64,000 nucleotides of DNA, from positions 1,984,001 through 2,048,000 of the forward strand of contig NZ_CAKMMG010000001.1 in NCBI RefSeq assembly GCF_927798115.1, given 5' to 3'. A model generated the notes under the pieces. The model was given only the letters and a program-made list of their open reading frames with translations, did not search any database and was not told where the DNA came from. This document shows positions 62,373 through 64,000 of this stretch, piece by piece. The translations under genes and the position numbers were made by a program. Every line of letters starts with the position of its first letter. The first letter of the stretch is position 1. The DNA is from Paenibacillus auburnensis (GTDB taxonomy: Bacteria > Bacillota > Bacilli > Paenibacillales > Paenibacillaceae).

Positions 62373-64000
62373 ATGGCCAAAAATACACCAAGAACTAAAC
62401 CGCTTCCAATCCGTCATTATGTGAAAGTTATGATTATGATTGCAGTCACTGTACTCCTGGTAGACCTGGTAATCAGCATCGCTTCTATAATAATCGTCAA
62501 GCAGCAGTCCACGCGGTATCTGAAAGATACGGCTGCGCTTTACATCAACCGGATCGATCATGATTTTGCTTACATGAATCACTATATGGGCTGGACGCTG
62601 GCGAATGATGAAACACTGAACACCATGAACGCCTACGGCATCAACAGCATCGAGTTCCTCAAATCCAACGAGAATCTGCACAAACGGTTCACCGAGCTCC
62701 AAAGGAACTACGGGCAGGAATACAATTTCTTCTACTATTTAAAGAACCAGTCCTACTTTTTGAACTGTTCGCCGATCAGTATTAGCTATTCGGATTATCT
62801 GGAACTGCGAAAGCAGATCATTTCTTTTATCGACGACAAAGAGGTGTACGAGAAGTATTATTCCAAATGGACCCCTGTACTCGTGAGCGGCAAATATTAT
62901 GTGATCAACATTGTCCCTTACTACAACCGCTATTTAATCGGACTAATCTCCGCCGACAACCTGATCCGTCCGCTGCGCGACATCAATCTGGGAGCTAACG
63001 GTTATGCTTCACTCGTCGATGATCAGGGCACAGCCCTTTCCAGTCCTCTTTCGAACAGCGGTAGACCGCTGCAGGAACATAAAGGCCTTGCCTCCCTGAT
63101 ACAGCCGCGCACTACGATCATAAGTGATTTTCTGGGGACAACGTTCAGCGCGAAGATGGTCATTAAATTCGGGGCTTTTGAAAAAATTATGATTGCCCAG
63201 CTCCTGATCGTCCTGCTGTTCTTCATGGTCACCTCATCGCTGTTTGTGATCATGCTCTTCTTCAATAAAAGAGTGCTCGGCCCGATTCAGAGCTTCTCTG
63301 AAAATTTGGCGTGTATTAATGAAGAAAGCCAGCCGGCGGATTACAAAGGCAGCAAAATTATCGAGCTGGAGCAGGCGAATGATCAGTTCAAAGATCTGGT
63401 AGGCCAGATCAAAACGTTCAAAATCACCATGTACGAGCAGGAACTGGAGAAGCAGCGCATCCAGCTGGATTATATGAAGCAGCAGATCAAGCCGCATTTC
63501 TTCCTGAACTGCCTGACCAGCATTTACAGCATGGCACAAATTCAAATGTATCAGGAAATTGAGGATATGGCGATGACCACCTCCAAGTATTTCCGCTACC
63601 TGTTCCAGAACGGCGAGAATTTTGTTCCGCTAGCGAATGAAATCGAGCATGTGCAGATGTATCTGGAGATTCAGAAGCAGCGTTACCGGGATGCCTTCAG
63701 CTACCACGTGGAGCTGGCCGAGGATGCCAAGGACGTGAACATCCCGCCGCTCGTGCTGCAGACGTTCATTGAGAACTCCGTCAAATATGCCATCTCCCGT
63801 GAAAATGAAGTGCAGATCCGGCTCAGCGTTAAGCGCCACATGCTGGAGCATGACATCGAGGGTACCCGGATTATACTCTCGGACACCGGACCCGGCTTCC
63901 CGCAGGATGTGCTGGAGAAGCTTCATTCCGGGCTGCCGCTAGATCAGACAAAGGGCACGCATATCGGCATTATGAACACGCTGAAACGGCTGGAATATCT
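62373..64000 (+). CDS. YesM-type sensor histidine kinase (runs off the window)
   Basis: Open from ATG 62373 to the window end (542 codons). N-terminal helix (about 15-37), extracellular sensor domain to about residue 265, second helix (LLIVLLFFMVTSSLFVIMLFF), HAMP-like linker, then the His_kinase domain with His375 in QIKPHFFLNCLTSIYSM, an N-box (FIENSVKYA) and G-boxes (DTGPGF and GTHIGIMNTL). YesM kinases pair with an AraC-type YesN regulator, probably encoded just beyond the window, and control the neighbouring sugar ABC operon. The ribosome site is weak (GGGAAG). Confidence 0.9.
   Translation, partial: MAKNTPRTKPLPIRHYVKVMIMIAVTVLLVDLVISIASIIIVKQQSTRYLKDTAALYINRIDHDFAYMNHYMGWTLANDETLNTMNAYGINSIEFLKSNENLHKRFTELQRNYGQEYNFFYYLKNQSYFLNCSPISISYSDYLELRKQIISFIDDKEVYEKYYSKWTPVLVSGKYYVINIVPYYNRYLIGLISADNLIRPLRDINLGANGYASLVDDQGTALSSPLSNSGRPLQEHKGLASLIQPRTTIISDFLGTTFSAKMVIKFGAFEKIMIAQLLIVLLFFMVTSSLFVIMLFFNKRVLGPIQSFSENLACINEESQPADYKGSKIIELEQANDQFKDLVGQIKTFKITMYEQELEKQRIQLDYMKQQIKPHFFLNCLTSIYSMAQIQMYQEIEDMAMTTSKYFRYLFQNGENFVPLANEIEHVQMYLEIQKQRYRDAFSYHVELAEDAKDVNIPPLVLQTFIENSVKYAISRENEVQIRLSVKRHMLEHDIEGTRIILSDTGPGFPQDVLEKLHSGLPLDQTKGTHIGIMNTLKRLEY

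Noticed and set aside
1..64000. CRISPR arrays, tRNA or rRNA genes, insertion sequences, prophage
   Set aside because: No regularly spaced identical repeats, cloverleaf or rRNA-like sequence, transposase or phage gene was recognised on reading the window.

Overview
The window looks like a chromosomal segment of a Paenibacillus-like Bacillota. The support is strong AGGAGG-type ribosome sites, frequent TTG/GTG starts, Bce-type and YesM-type two-component systems, LplB/YtcP-style sugar permeases with no dedicated ATPase, and many small Paenibacillus-type hypothetical genes. GC is moderate (about 50 % by eye). The genus is inferred, not proven. I saw no rRNA, tRNA, CRISPR array, insertion sequence or phage gene. 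Two genes run off the ends: an HxlR regulator on the left and a YesM-type sensor kinase on the right.

Layout. 0-8 kb: HxlR regulator (partial), oxidoreductase, TVP38-like membrane protein, MsrA/MsrB fusion, DUF4349 lipoprotein, DUF1540 mini-protein and metE. A Fur-box promoter faces the DUF1540 gene and may drive an antisense RNA. 8-16.5 kb: an envelope-stress island. A BceAB-type ABC transporter, a DedA-family protein and UppP form one apparent operon headed by a BceR-type operator. A BceRS-like two-component system lies nearby, with namA, a MarR gene and a SemiSWEET gene between. 16.5-23 kb: AIM24-family protein, YitT-like protein, Crp/Fnr regulator, fruRKA operon. 23-35.5 kb: housekeeping and stress genes (AI-2E-family permease, ung, RNase H, TetR, phosphoesterase, manganese catalase, AlkC-like protein), small hypotheticals and two decayed genes.

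35.6-46.8 kb: pectin and galacturonate utilisation. A cytoplasmic pectin methylesterase and an ABC exporter-type protein diverge from a LacI regulator, uxaB, uxaA, uxaC, an acetylesterase-like hydrolase, a rhamnogalacturonan acetylesterase and a TIM-barrel isomerase. UxaC, UxaB and UxaA would convert D-galacturonate to 2-keto-3-deoxygluconate. The kinase, aldolase and importer are not in the window. 47-53.6 kb: glutamine-dependent NAD synthetase, a self-regulated MarR/MFS drug-efflux pair, a cupin, and a methyltransferase that may share an operator with an Rrf2 regulator. 53.9-64 kb: an oligosaccharide operon on the minus strand (binding lipoprotein, shortened LacI, GH13, two permeases, GH31), divergent from the YesM-type kinase.

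The most notable points are the bceAB-dedA-uppP operon, whose products all act on the undecaprenyl lipid cycle; the predicted Fur-controlled antisense transcript over the DUF1540 gene; three damaged genes (frameshifted lipoprotein, internally deleted Dabb protein, internally shortened LacI); and two families of palindromic elements.
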